Assembly: GCA_965248855.1 (NCBI GenBank)
Contig: CBDFKQ010000007.1
Location: forward strand, 62,001-126,000
From: CBDFKQ01 sp965248855
GTDB lineage: Bacteria > Bacteroidota > Bacteroidia > Cytophagales > 172606-1
Direction: 5' to 3'
DNA length: 64,000 nt
Position 1 is the stretch's first letter. Every line of letters starts with the position of its first letter. Of this stretch, positions 55,720 to 64,000 are shown piece after piece. The translations under genes and the position numbers were made by a program. The notes below the pieces were generated by a model. That model was not told the origin of the DNA. It ran no database searches and was given only the letters and a program-made list of their open reading frames with translations.

Positions 55720-56475
55720 ATGTACAACAACTTATATAAGTCTTTATTTTATTTAACGACTTTGCTTTTTACTCTTATTCATTCGCATTTATATGCTCAA
55801 AATGAGTGTAAAGATCAATTGCATGATGCGCTAAAAAAAACACGAGCATTTAAAATGCCAAAGGGTAGTCAGTTATGTAAAATAAAAATGGAAGCTGCAA
55901 CCATATCACCCAAAACAGATGATATGCAGACGCAAACAAATGAAATGATACCTGTGATGATTGTATTTGCACAAGGTAAAATTTTTTATGAAAGTAAATA
56001 CTTTGCTTTTTATCAGGACAAAGAAGATGTATTCACCATCATTCATCAAAATAAAACCATTATTTGGTCTAAACCTGATAAAAATGGCGCAAAGTCGTCA
56101 GACCCTGCCTTATTTATGGAAAAATTCACAGGCCAGCAAGATGAATTGATACAAAAAGCAAAAATAAGCTCTTGCAAGGATGTAAAACTAGAGGGTAAAA
56201 AATTTAAAGAGCTTGTATTAGATGTGAATGAAGATGAACAAAAGAAATTTAATATAAAACGATTAACATATTACCTCAATGCCAATACCAGCCATGTGGA
56301 AAAGCAAATTATTGATTTTAAAAAGGGTTATAAAATAGAAAGGCAGATAGTTTTATTTAAGGATATCGATCTGGCTTTTAAAAGTACTTCTTATGAATCT
56401 GCTTATCAACAGATCTTCAAAAAAAACGGAAAATTATCATCTGCTTATGCAGGTTATAAAGTAGAAAAACAATAA
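55720..56475 (+). CDS. Possible LolA-like secreted protein
   Basis: 251 residues. Signal peptide to LYAQ (about residue 27). The body alternates strands and helices, ending in LTYYLNANTSHVEKQIIDF and YKIERQIVLFKDIDLAF. This reads like the LolA/LppX superfamily, where a strand with an x-x-x-E-K-x-x-x-D pattern folds into a half-barrel that holds lipid acyl chains. Assignment is by pattern only. It lies 11 bases after the 2014-residue gene and 4 before the next giant gene, so it may be a lipid or envelope helper. Confidence 0.55.
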   Translation: MYNNLYKSLFYLTTLLFTLIHSHLYAQNECKDQLHDALKKTRAFKMPKGSQLCKIKMEAATISPKTDDMQTQTNEMIPVMIVFAQGKIFYESKYFAFYQDKEDVFTIIHQNKTIIWSKPDKNGAKSSDPALFMEKFTGQQDELIQKAKISSCKDVKLEGKKFKELVLDVNEDEQKKFNIKRLTYYLNANTSHVEKQIIDFKKGYKIERQIVLFKDIDLAFKSTSYESAYQQIFKKNGKLSSAYAGYKVEKQ

Positions 56476-56479
56476 TAAA

Positions 56480-59400
56480 ATGATTTATAAAATTTTTAAA
56501 TCTTGTCCTTTTATCATGAAACAAAAATTACTCCTGGCCTGCACAGCTTTTTTTCTAATTGTTATCGCTAATGCACAAACGCCAACAATTTTAAACTCAC
56601 ATATCACGAATCAATCTGCACCGGTATTATTACAAAATATTAATGCCAATCCCCAATTACTTACCACCCCGGCTGTTCCTTCATTACCGCGAAATGTAAA
56701 AAAAGCTTCAGTGAAGGTAAAGCTTGATCTTGGCGATGATTACACATTGGGCGATCTGGGTGGAAAAGCTTTTGAAATCCATGTTCGATTTAACCTGAGT
56801 TTAGGTGAAGATGCAAATAAAATATGTAATGATTGTGAACTGGTAATATTTGCAAATCAACCTAATAAAAAAAATGCGATAGAAGCTGTTTATTCAGGAG
56901 ATTTTACAAGCAAATTTAATGACCCAAAATATCAGGTTTCGAACACTTCTAATTTAATCTTAACTATAAATCCAAAAGACATAACATATATAAATACAGA
57001 TGCCACAGTTATTGCTAATTTATTAAGCCCTAATGCAAGGATATTGTTTGGGTATGATATAGAATATGGCTTTGATGTAAAGGGTACCTCTGTAAACTCA
57101 ACTTCACTATCCTTTCAACCAAATAGTAAAAACGCAACATTTAATTGGTCAGCCGACCTTTTTATACCTAATTATCAATTCCAATTGCTAAGGCTTTATA
57201 ATATGGAACAGGGGCGAAAAAACGATAGAAGTATAATGTCAACAATTGATTGGTCAAAGGCGTTAAGCCTGGAGACCCATACCGGTGGTACTAACAGTGT
57301 TAATAGTTTAAATTTAACATTAGCAGAAGGAAGCGGATTTTATGCATGGAGGGTTAGGCCTATCGGAACAGCTTTTGAAGGCGGTATTGCAAATAATAAA
57401 AATTACGGAACATGGTCAATGTCGGATAACCCAAACTTGACTGCATATGATATCACTACTGCAAGCCCTAATATACCAAAAGATATAATCTATTTTACTG
57501 ACCCTGAGGATGATATAAATAACATTTATAGCCGTACATTTTCCGAAGGTACACCCACCGATAACCAGCAGGTAAGAATATCTGAAGCAATAACTTATGC
57601 AAATGGTTTGCAGCAATCTAAACAGAAACAAACATATTTACCTTCCAAACAAACCTTAATAACCAGCCAAACCATTTACGATAAATCGGGCAGGCCTGTA
57701 ATTAGCACATTGCCTGTACCTACTAATACACCTGGTATTGGACTAAAATATAAAAATAAATTTTCTTTGGATCCAACATCAACTTCAATTTACCGGACTC
57801 CCAATTTTGATGATAATACAACATACAATAATCCGGCTTCCATGAATGTAACTGATGCTGCTGCTTATTATGGTAGTAACAATGTAGCAGATGCTGAAGG
57901 ATATCCGTTTACAAGAAGCCTATTTTATAATGATGGTACAAACAGGGTTAGAGAGCAATCGGGCGTCGGTAAAAAACATATGATAGGCAATGATGCTGAT
58001 GGAAAGGGTAAAACAGTTACTACGCTTTACAGTACAGCATCCGAATATGAATTGGTTAGGATATTAGGCAAAGAAGCGCCCGATGCAAGAAGTGTTTTGA
58101 AAACCATTACAACGGATCAAAATGGTGTTTCAAGCATCACCTATACCTCAAAAGAAGGAAAGGTGATTGCAACCTGTCTCTCACTTACTGACAAAGCTGT
58201 TAATATGGACGAACTTGACAGTAAAGATAAAGTTAAAGATAATGATTATACTGTTGAAGACCTTATAACTACGGATGGAAAAACAGAACATGGTAAAGTA
58301 GGCAGCAGGCGTTTGGCATTTAACCGTACTACAACCATTTCAGGGATTAAATATACATTGCTATGCCCTAAAAATGAACAAGACCTGGGATGTTTTAATG
58401 GGAAGGTGATCTGTAATTATACCGTTCAGATAATTATTACAAAAGTTGACGGGATACCCTTTACTGATGATTTTAAAAAAGGTTTTCCTTCGGATCAAAA
58501 TTACACATGGGGCTTTATCCAAAATCCACAAGGGGTTTCTACTATCGCCTCTACTCTTACCAAACTTGATTGCTCGGGTATTGCTGAGAAACAATTCGAT
58601 CCTATTACCTTACCCGAAGGTACTTATGTAATTGAAAAACAGCTTATCCCTTTAGGGCAAACCGATGAAATAAAAAAGAATACGGCACTTATTAATAATC
58701 TGATAGATCCTTTAAAGCAACTCATTGGCAAATGGCTGGATGATGCGAAATGTTCAAAAAAAATGAATGTTTTTTTTGAAAGAGTTAATGCCATAAATAA
58801 CGGATTGATTGATGCATTTAATAATGCCGGTACATTAAAACAGAATCCAACTCAGGCTGAACTTGATTTTTATTATAGTTTTTATTATAAATTAGACAAG
58901 GACTACCTTGATAAATATGGTGTATCAAATCCATTTTTAAATGATGATGGCAGTCCTAACTTTAAGAAACATCCTTATTTCAATGTTGATATTTCAGTAA
59001 AAACGAGTGGTACATCAGGAGTAGTCATTTCTGCCAGTTGCTGTAAAAACCTTTTTATCCCTGTTGATTATATCGATCCTTTCGATAACAAATCTTTAGA
59101 GCCTCAGGATATTAATGGCAACCAATTTATAGAAGTAAACCCATTTGTAATGTATGAAAAGAAATTTAAAATAGATGATCCAAATTATCAAGACCATACA
59201 GAATTTTTTCCTGATTTTGAAGGCTATGCCTATTCATATTTTTGGGATTGTGTAAGTATTATCGATGAAAATGATTATAAGCCAAATAACATAGTTCCCA
59301 GTACCCATGATAAAGACCAACGTTATCCTGCATATACTTTACATGCTCAACTAACCTGGTTTAAGGATATACCAAAGCAAATAATAAACAACAAAGAAAT

Positions 59401-62131
59401 TCCCGGAAAAACGGCTCAGATGCAGTTTAATGAATTTGAACAAAAAGTTACAAAAATATACCATCTTATATTAAAAGACCAAATGAAAGGCTGGCATACA
59501 CCTGGCACGTTTAACTCAATGTGTTACCACATGCTAAACGATAAATATACAACTGATGGTGAAGATGAAAACCTTAATGGTATCACCGACCCTATTGCGT
59601 TCCCTATTGAGACTACATATACAAACGATTGTGGTGAAGAAATCACTTTTACAGACATAACTAATGAAATTCGAACGGATGGAAAAACGCCAAGACGAAT
59701 AGCCAAACACTACCAGCCTGATCAGCTTTTTAAATGCTGGGCAAACCAATTATCTTTTTTAAAATCTAAATTACAAAATGTTTTAGATTGCCCTGAAGAC
59801 GTGATCGACTATAATAGTCATGGAACCGTGGCCAAAAGGGTTGATGATGAGGATGATAAAAAGGAAGACAAGCACAACAAGCAGTATGATACTAATATAA
59901 AAGCTAATTTTATTATAAAGGCTATTTTTAAAAGGAAAATGAAGAAGCTTTCTAGACAAGTGAGAGATTTGCAGCCAGAAGCAGATAAACCTGATTTAAA
60001 ATCTTCTAACTTAAGCTTTGACTATGTAATGATTAAAGAGTTTTTAAATTGTACCGGTTACCAATTTGCGAAAGTACTAACCATTTATGATCCCAAACCT
60101 TTAGATAATATTAACCCGGCATTAAGTGATATTAATCCGGCATTAAGTTATTCCGTTCCAAATAAAATTACCGATCCATTTTATAAAGGTGACATAAATA
60201 CATTACAAGACATTTTAGACGGTTATAACGGTTTTACTTTAGGTCCGATTGACCCTAATGACCCTTATCCTAATAATAATAGGGGCCTACAAACACAAGT
60301 TACCTATAGCGGAAACCCCAGAAAAGGCTATACCCCGAATAAATTTTGGAACTTTTATGTAGGCGGTGTTGAAACAACCACCTCTAAGTTACGAATAGAT
60401 ACCCTGTTTAAAAGCATTAAAGACCCCATTTATGCCTTCAAGTACTATGAATATGAGGATGATAGCAGGCCGCAGCTTGAATTACTAACCTGCTACAAAG
60501 ACCCCAATTGGAGAAAAGTATATGTAGACCCGAATAATAATAATGCTCCTACAACAGCTGATAAGGGTGTTCTTAAAGCTGTTTACCTTTATGACCCCTT
60601 AAATACTATTACTGTGCCTCATTTATATGATATAGATCCAAATACTCAAAAGCCTATTCTAACTGGTCCTCCAAGTCTATGTAACTTTTGTGGAAAGGGA
60701 TATGTAAGCTGCCCAATTGTAAAAGACCAATGGTCTTCCGGGCAACGATATACTTTTTATGAAATGATTAATATTTATAAAAAACCTAATGTAATAGATT
60801 GGAATGATGGCTTCTCTGATCCTAAAGATTTTGCATCACCAGTTTCTGCAGTTGTAGATCAAACAACAGAAGGCGACACAAATAATGAGTATAAACTTTG
60901 GGATAAAGACTATGTTAGCCCTGATGATACACCAAACGCTATAAGTAACCAAGTTATATCCTATCAACTGTGGGAAGACCTGGATCGGGACCCAGAACTC
61001 ACTACAACATTAAGCGAATCGGACTATAAAACTTTATTAGATAAAAAATTTATAAAAACAGACGGAACCAGATATAAAACTAAGGTTGAATTAGACATGG
61101 ATAACCTTAATAAATTGATGTGCGACAACTGTGAAGCACAACGTAATTCTATCCGTCATAATCTTTTAATCAACCTCCAATCAAAATGCTATGTAATTGG
61201 TGGATGTAAATTACCAACTGATGTATATAATTCAGCATCAAAAAGCGACCAATGGGAAAGCGATAGGATAGTGCCAAATGAAGACATTGATATGATGGTG
61301 GATTACATGGTATTAGAATGTAAAAAACATGGTTTGGTGAGTACCTATAGAAGAGTAAAATCAGGTTGCAGAGATGTTTTTACTCCTATTTGGATTACAA
61401 AAACAAAAATAAAAAGTACACCTACAGATCCAAATTTCCTTAATCTTTGGAGAAGTGACAAAACTGTGCCTACCGACAACCCTGCCGGGCAATATAACTT
61501 AAATTATGTAGATAGATTTGGTTTGGAACTAATTACTAATTGGGTGGAATATGGTTCAGCCAAAAGATTGATGACACAATATTATGATACACCTCCAAAT
61601 CCGAATCCTGTTGACCCTAATCCAGTAACCCAAGCAACCATGTTTTGGCGAACTGATTATAACAATAAAACCATACCACCTTTTGCGTCCGACCCTAGTA
61701 CAGTTATTAATGATTTGCAAACAACAGGCATAAATAGTACAGATATCATAAAAATATGGGATGTAACCAAAGATGTTAACAACACCCCTGCAATTGATGA
61801 TTCTTTCACAAATTGCGAGTGGAACAAACGCCGCGAAGTAATGGAGTATGTACTTCTACTTAACATGAACAAAAACTTTTGTACTTGGAAAGATAAGAAT
61901 ACAGGAAAATTTGTGGATAATTCTGATAACCCTTATCCAAAAGGATTGGTTACAACTGTCACGACTACAGATAATTGCCCTGTATTGCCTAAAAAGGACA
62001 ATACAATTGCCGATCCAAACCTTGTAAAAGCTTATACATCTGGCAATGAAACACTGGATATTAAAATTACAGTGGATAATAGTGGGCAAGAGGTAAAAAC
62101 TATTGATTCTTCACAGGATAAGAAAAAGTAG
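56480..62131 (+). CDS. Giant partner of the RHS-type protein (DUF6443-like region)
   Basis: 1883 residues. ATG at 56516 gives a clean signal peptide (MKQKLLLACTAFFLIVIANA), so the extra 12 upstream residues may not be used. At about 375-520 the sequence resembles the region found after the SpvB-like part in Bacteroidota RHS proteins (SKQTLITSQTIYDKSGRPVI, then FTRSLFYNDGTNRVREQSGV). The rest is unique and acidic, with Cys pairs such as CNDC, SCCK, CNFCGKGYVSC and CDNC. A 21-base tandem duplication encodes DINPALS twice. No canonical RHS core, sorting signal or toxin domain seen. Function unknown. Confidence 0.75.
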   Translation: MIYKIFKSCPFIMKQKLLLACTAFFLIVIANAQTPTILNSHITNQSAPVLLQNINANPQLLTTPAVPSLPRNVKKASVKVKLDLGDDYTLGDLGGKAFEIHVRFNLSLGEDANKICNDCELVIFANQPNKKNAIEAVYSGDFTSKFNDPKYQVSNTSNLILTINPKDITYINTDATVIANLLSPNARILFGYDIEYGFDVKGTSVNSTSLSFQPNSKNATFNWSADLFIPNYQFQLLRLYNMEQGRKNDRSIMSTIDWSKALSLETHTGGTNSVNSLNLTLAEGSGFYAWRVRPIGTAFEGGIANNKNYGTWSMSDNPNLTAYDITTASPNIPKDIIYFTDPEDDINNIYSRTFSEGTPTDNQQVRISEAITYANGLQQSKQKQTYLPSKQTLITSQTIYDKSGRPVISTLPVPTNTPGIGLKYKNKFSLDPTSTSIYRTPNFDDNTTYNNPASMNVTDAAAYYGSNNVADAEGYPFTRSLFYNDGTNRVREQSGVGKKHMIGNDADGKGKTVTTLYSTASEYELVRILGKEAPDARSVLKTITTDQNGVSSITYTSKEGKVIATCLSLTDKAVNMDELDSKDKVKDNDYTVEDLITTDGKTEHGKVGSRRLAFNRTTTISGIKYTLLCPKNEQDLGCFNGKVICNYTVQIIITKVDGIPFTDDFKKGFPSDQNYTWGFIQNPQGVSTIASTLTKLDCSGIAEKQFDPITLPEGTYVIEKQLIPLGQTDEIKKNTALINNLIDPLKQLIGKWLDDAKCSKKMNVFFERVNAINNGLIDAFNNAGTLKQNPTQAELDFYYSFYYKLDKDYLDKYGVSNPFLNDDGSPNFKKHPYFNVDISVKTSGTSGVVISASCCKNLFIPVDYIDPFDNKSLEPQDINGNQFIEVNPFVMYEKKFKIDDPNYQDHTEFFPDFEGYAYSYFWDCVSIIDENDYKPNNIVPSTHDKDQRYPAYTLHAQLTWFKDIPKQIINNKEIPGKTAQMQFNEFEQKVTKIYHLILKDQMKGWHTPGTFNSMCYHMLNDKYTTDGEDENLNGITDPIAFPIETTYTNDCGEEITFTDITNEIRTDGKTPRRIAKHYQPDQLFKCWANQLSFLKSKLQNVLDCPEDVIDYNSHGTVAKRVDDEDDKKEDKHNKQYDTNIKANFIIKAIFKRKMKKLSRQVRDLQPEADKPDLKSSNLSFDYVMIKEFLNCTGYQFAKVLTIYDPKPLDNINPALSDINPALSYSVPNKITDPFYKGDINTLQDILDGYNGFTLGPIDPNDPYPNNNRGLQTQVTYSGNPRKGYTPNKFWNFYVGGVETTTSKLRIDTLFKSIKDPIYAFKYYEYEDDSRPQLELLTCYKDPNWRKVYVDPNNNNAPTTADKGVLKAVYLYDPLNTITVPHLYDIDPNTQKPILTGPPSLCNFCGKGYVSCPIVKDQWSSGQRYTFYEMINIYKKPNVIDWNDGFSDPKDFASPVSAVVDQTTEGDTNNEYKLWDKDYVSPDDTPNAISNQVISYQLWEDLDRDPELTTTLSESDYKTLLDKKFIKTDGTRYKTKVELDMDNLNKLMCDNCEAQRNSIRHNLLINLQSKCYVIGGCKLPTDVYNSASKSDQWESDRIVPNEDIDMMVDYMVLECKKHGLVSTYRRVKSGCRDVFTPIWITKTKIKSTPTDPNFLNLWRSDKTVPTDNPAGQYNLNYVDRFGLELITNWVEYGSAKRLMTQYYDTPPNPNPVDPNPVTQATMFWRTDYNNKTIPPFASDPSTVINDLQTTGINSTDIIKIWDVTKDVNNTPAIDDSFTNCEWNKRREVMEYVLLLNMNKNFCTWKDKNTGKFVDNSDNPYPKGLVTTVTTTDNCPVLPKKDNTIADPNLVKAYTSGNETLDIKITVDNSGQEVKTIDSSQDKKK

Positions 62132-62191
62132 AAAAAATATAAAATTACCTAAAAACAGACTTAACACAACTGTGAATATTAAAATATAATT

Positions 62192-64000
62192 ATGAAAAAG
62201 CAAAAACTACTTTCCTTTTACTTCCCAACTTTAAGCCCTTTTAAAAAGGACATGAAAAATATATTCTTTGCAAGAAAGTATACTTTATTGGCATTTATTA
62301 TTTTAATTTTTTCTTTAACTTGTGTTAAAAGTTACGCACAAAACCCGGAAGGGCTTGTACCTGATGAGGTTGAATTTCAGGCGCTAAAGGCTTTATATGA
62401 TAAAACTAATGGGTCAAATTGGAAAGATAAAACTGGTTGGTCAACTGGAGTTATTTCTACAAACCATAATAATAGTAATTTTGAGACATGGAGAGGTGTT
62501 GCCCTATTAAATGGTGATGTAACAGGTATATACTTACGTGGATATAACATAAGTAACTCTATACCCTTAGAACTTGCTCAATTAGTAGGTTTAAAAAACA
62601 TTGATTTAAGTTCAAATAATTTAAGCAGTTCAATTCCATCAAATCTTAGCCAATTAAAAAATTTACAAAGTTTAGATTTGTCAATTAATCAACTGAGTGG
62701 TTCTATACCATCTACCTTAGGACAATTAACAAATTTAACAAACCTAAATTTATTTAGAAACAGCTTAACGGGTTCTATACCATCAGAGTTAGGACAGTTA
62801 ATAAATTTGTATGACTTGTATTTAGGTAATAATCTTTTAACTGGCTTGATACCATCTTCTCTTGGACAGCTTGTCAAGGTAAGTACCTTCGATTTACAAA
62901 GCAATCAATTAACAGGCTCAATACCACCAACGTTTGGTCAACTAAAAGGCGCATATTCTATTACTCTAGGTAATAATCAATTAACAGGTACAATACCTGC
63001 AACTCTTGGTCAACTAAAAGGTTTAACTCTTTTACATTTAGAGTCGAATCAGTTAAGTGGCCCAATTCCAAGTGAATTAGCTAATGCTGGTATTAGGTTT
63101 TTAGTATTATCTAACAATCAGTTCACTGATATACCAATTAATGTTCCCAATCCAAATTTATTACCAGATATGGGAGATATTAAAATAGATAATAATAGGC
63201 TTACTTTTGGTTCTCTTGAAAATTGGTATTGGCGAAAAACTTATAGTCCTGATGTCAATAAAATTTTTAGAGTAATTTATTCTCCTCAAGCAGACATTGG
63301 CATAACAAGAACAATTGAGGCTTCTCTCGGTTCTTCACTTTCTATACCCTTAGTAACAGATGGTCTTAATAATTTATATCAATGGCAGAAAAAAAACACA
63401 CAAGGGGTATGGCAAAATATAAATAATGCCATTCAAAGTAGTTATAACGTTATGTCTGTAAATCAATCAGATATTGGCATTTATCGTTGTGTCGTAACCA
63501 ATACCCAAGTTCCCTTTTTAACCCTATACAGCAAGCTTACTACTGTAACCATGCCTGTTGCATGCAATGCCGATTACCAATGGGCAAGGCAAACTTTTAG
63601 TACTAGCAGTAATCCTGAAATAAGAAGGATTAATAGTGATGATTTGGGTAATGTTTATTCAACAGGAAATTTCTTTGGAACTTTTGATTTTGGCTTAGAT
63701 ATATCAGGGAAGAATGTTGTGTTAACTGATAATGAACCCTCCCCGGCTTCTAGCGCTTCTTTTTTAACTAAGCATAATAAAGCAGGTCAATTAATTTGGG
63801 CACGAAAAATTAAAAATGGAGTACCTTCCGGATCGTGGTGGAAAGGTTGTTTCAAGTATGAATGTAAATATATAGGTGATAGTTATCAGGTTGCGAGCGA
63901 TAATACAGGTAATGTATATGTAGCAGGCTTTTTTGCCGGCACAAATTCCTTTGGTGTTACTGCAGCTAATCCAACAGGTATAGTCAAAACAGCTTCTATT
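62192..64000 (+). CDS. Leucine-rich-repeat surface protein, 3' end outside window
   Basis: 603 codons are seen, open at the edge. An upstream ATG at 62192 adds 20 residues before the better signal start at 62252 (MKNIFFARKYTLLAFIILIF). About eight plant-type LRRs follow (residues 115-315), built on LxxLDLSxNxLSGSIPSxLG, for example SLDLSINQLSGSIPSTLGQL. Next come an Ig-like domain (about 370-450, LYQWQKKNTQGVW, then IGIYRCVV) and the start of SBBP-type repeats (DDLGNVYSTGNF, NTGNVYVAGFF). It is likely exported by T9SS and displayed on the surface. It follows the 1883-residue gene by 60 bases and seems to be in the same operon. Confidence 0.88.
   Translation, partial: MKKQKLLSFYFPTLSPFKKDMKNIFFARKYTLLAFIILIFSLTCVKSYAQNPEGLVPDEVEFQALKALYDKTNGSNWKDKTGWSTGVISTNHNNSNFETWRGVALLNGDVTGIYLRGYNISNSIPLELAQLVGLKNIDLSSNNLSSSIPSNLSQLKNLQSLDLSINQLSGSIPSTLGQLTNLTNLNLFRNSLTGSIPSELGQLINLYDLYLGNNLLTGLIPSSLGQLVKVSTFDLQSNQLTGSIPPTFGQLKGAYSITLGNNQLTGTIPATLGQLKGLTLLHLESNQLSGPIPSELANAGIRFLVLSNNQFTDIPINVPNPNLLPDMGDIKIDNNRLTFGSLENWYWRKTYSPDVNKIFRVIYSPQADIGITRTIEASLGSSLSIPLVTDGLNNLYQWQKKNTQGVWQNINNAIQSSYNVMSVNQSDIGIYRCVVTNTQVPFLTLYSKLTTVTMPVACNADYQWARQTFSTSSNPEIRRINSDDLGNVYSTGNFFGTFDFGLDISGKNVVLTDNEPSPASSASFLTKHNKAGQLIWARKIKNGVPSGSWWKGCFKYECKYIGDSYQVASDNTGNVYVAGFFAGTNSFGVTAANPTGIVKTASI

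Overview
The window is AT-rich DNA from a member of the Bacteroidota, most likely a Chitinophaga/Sphingobacteria-like lineage. The evidence is two type A or B type IX secretion C-terminal signals, TonB-dependent receptors with N-terminal carboxypeptidase-like domains, LytTR/propeller two-component regulators, few Shine-Dalgarno sequences, and a clear Bacteroidota promoter (TTG, 19 bases, TANNTTTG) ahead of rplM. No rRNA, complete tRNA, CRISPR array or insertion sequence was recognised.

Layout. 1-1914 (minus, cut by the window edge) is a secreted protein with two near-identical Ig-like plus malectin-like repeats. A TonB-dependent receptor (2248-4818) stands opposite a tight seven-gene minus-strand operon (14137 down to 4983): AhpD-like enzyme, FG-GAP/ASPIC lipoprotein, second TonB receptor, MFS carrier, DUF3179 membrane protein and two more AhpD-like enzymes. 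Two envelope proteins follow (14287-15835). The translation genes rplM-rpsI, rpsB and tsf (16532-19323) are separated by strong hairpin terminators. 19478-25139 holds a secreted methyltransferase fusion and a row of lipoprotein genes, of which three or four are broken by frameshifts, then an intact lipoprotein and a cupin. 25316-29146 is a propeller histidine kinase with a LytTR regulator. 29347-41679 is mostly housekeeping or core genes: DinB-like, an SRAP protein lacking its active-site residues, TonB-like, hpf, xerC-like recombinase, DegP-like protease, a RecD-like helicase, exonuclease III, an ECF sigma/anti-sigma/Spy-like operon, guaB and yraN. A dead acetyltransferase gene and a type B T9SS cargo (42237-44516) follow.

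The last 18.7 kb (45283 to the window end) is one closely spaced plus-strand gene run: an outer-membrane barrel with a coiled-coil insert, a fibronectin-like protein, a Skp/OmpH-like chaperone, a lipoprotein, a 2014-residue RHS/SpvB-type protein, a possible LolA-like protein, a 1883-residue partner related to Bacteroidota RHS proteins, and a leucine-rich-repeat surface protein that leaves the window. I infer that it encodes giant surface proteins together with dedicated envelope helpers. It is the best candidate here for an undescribed system. The seven-gene AhpD/DUF3179/ASPIC/TonB operon is the second.
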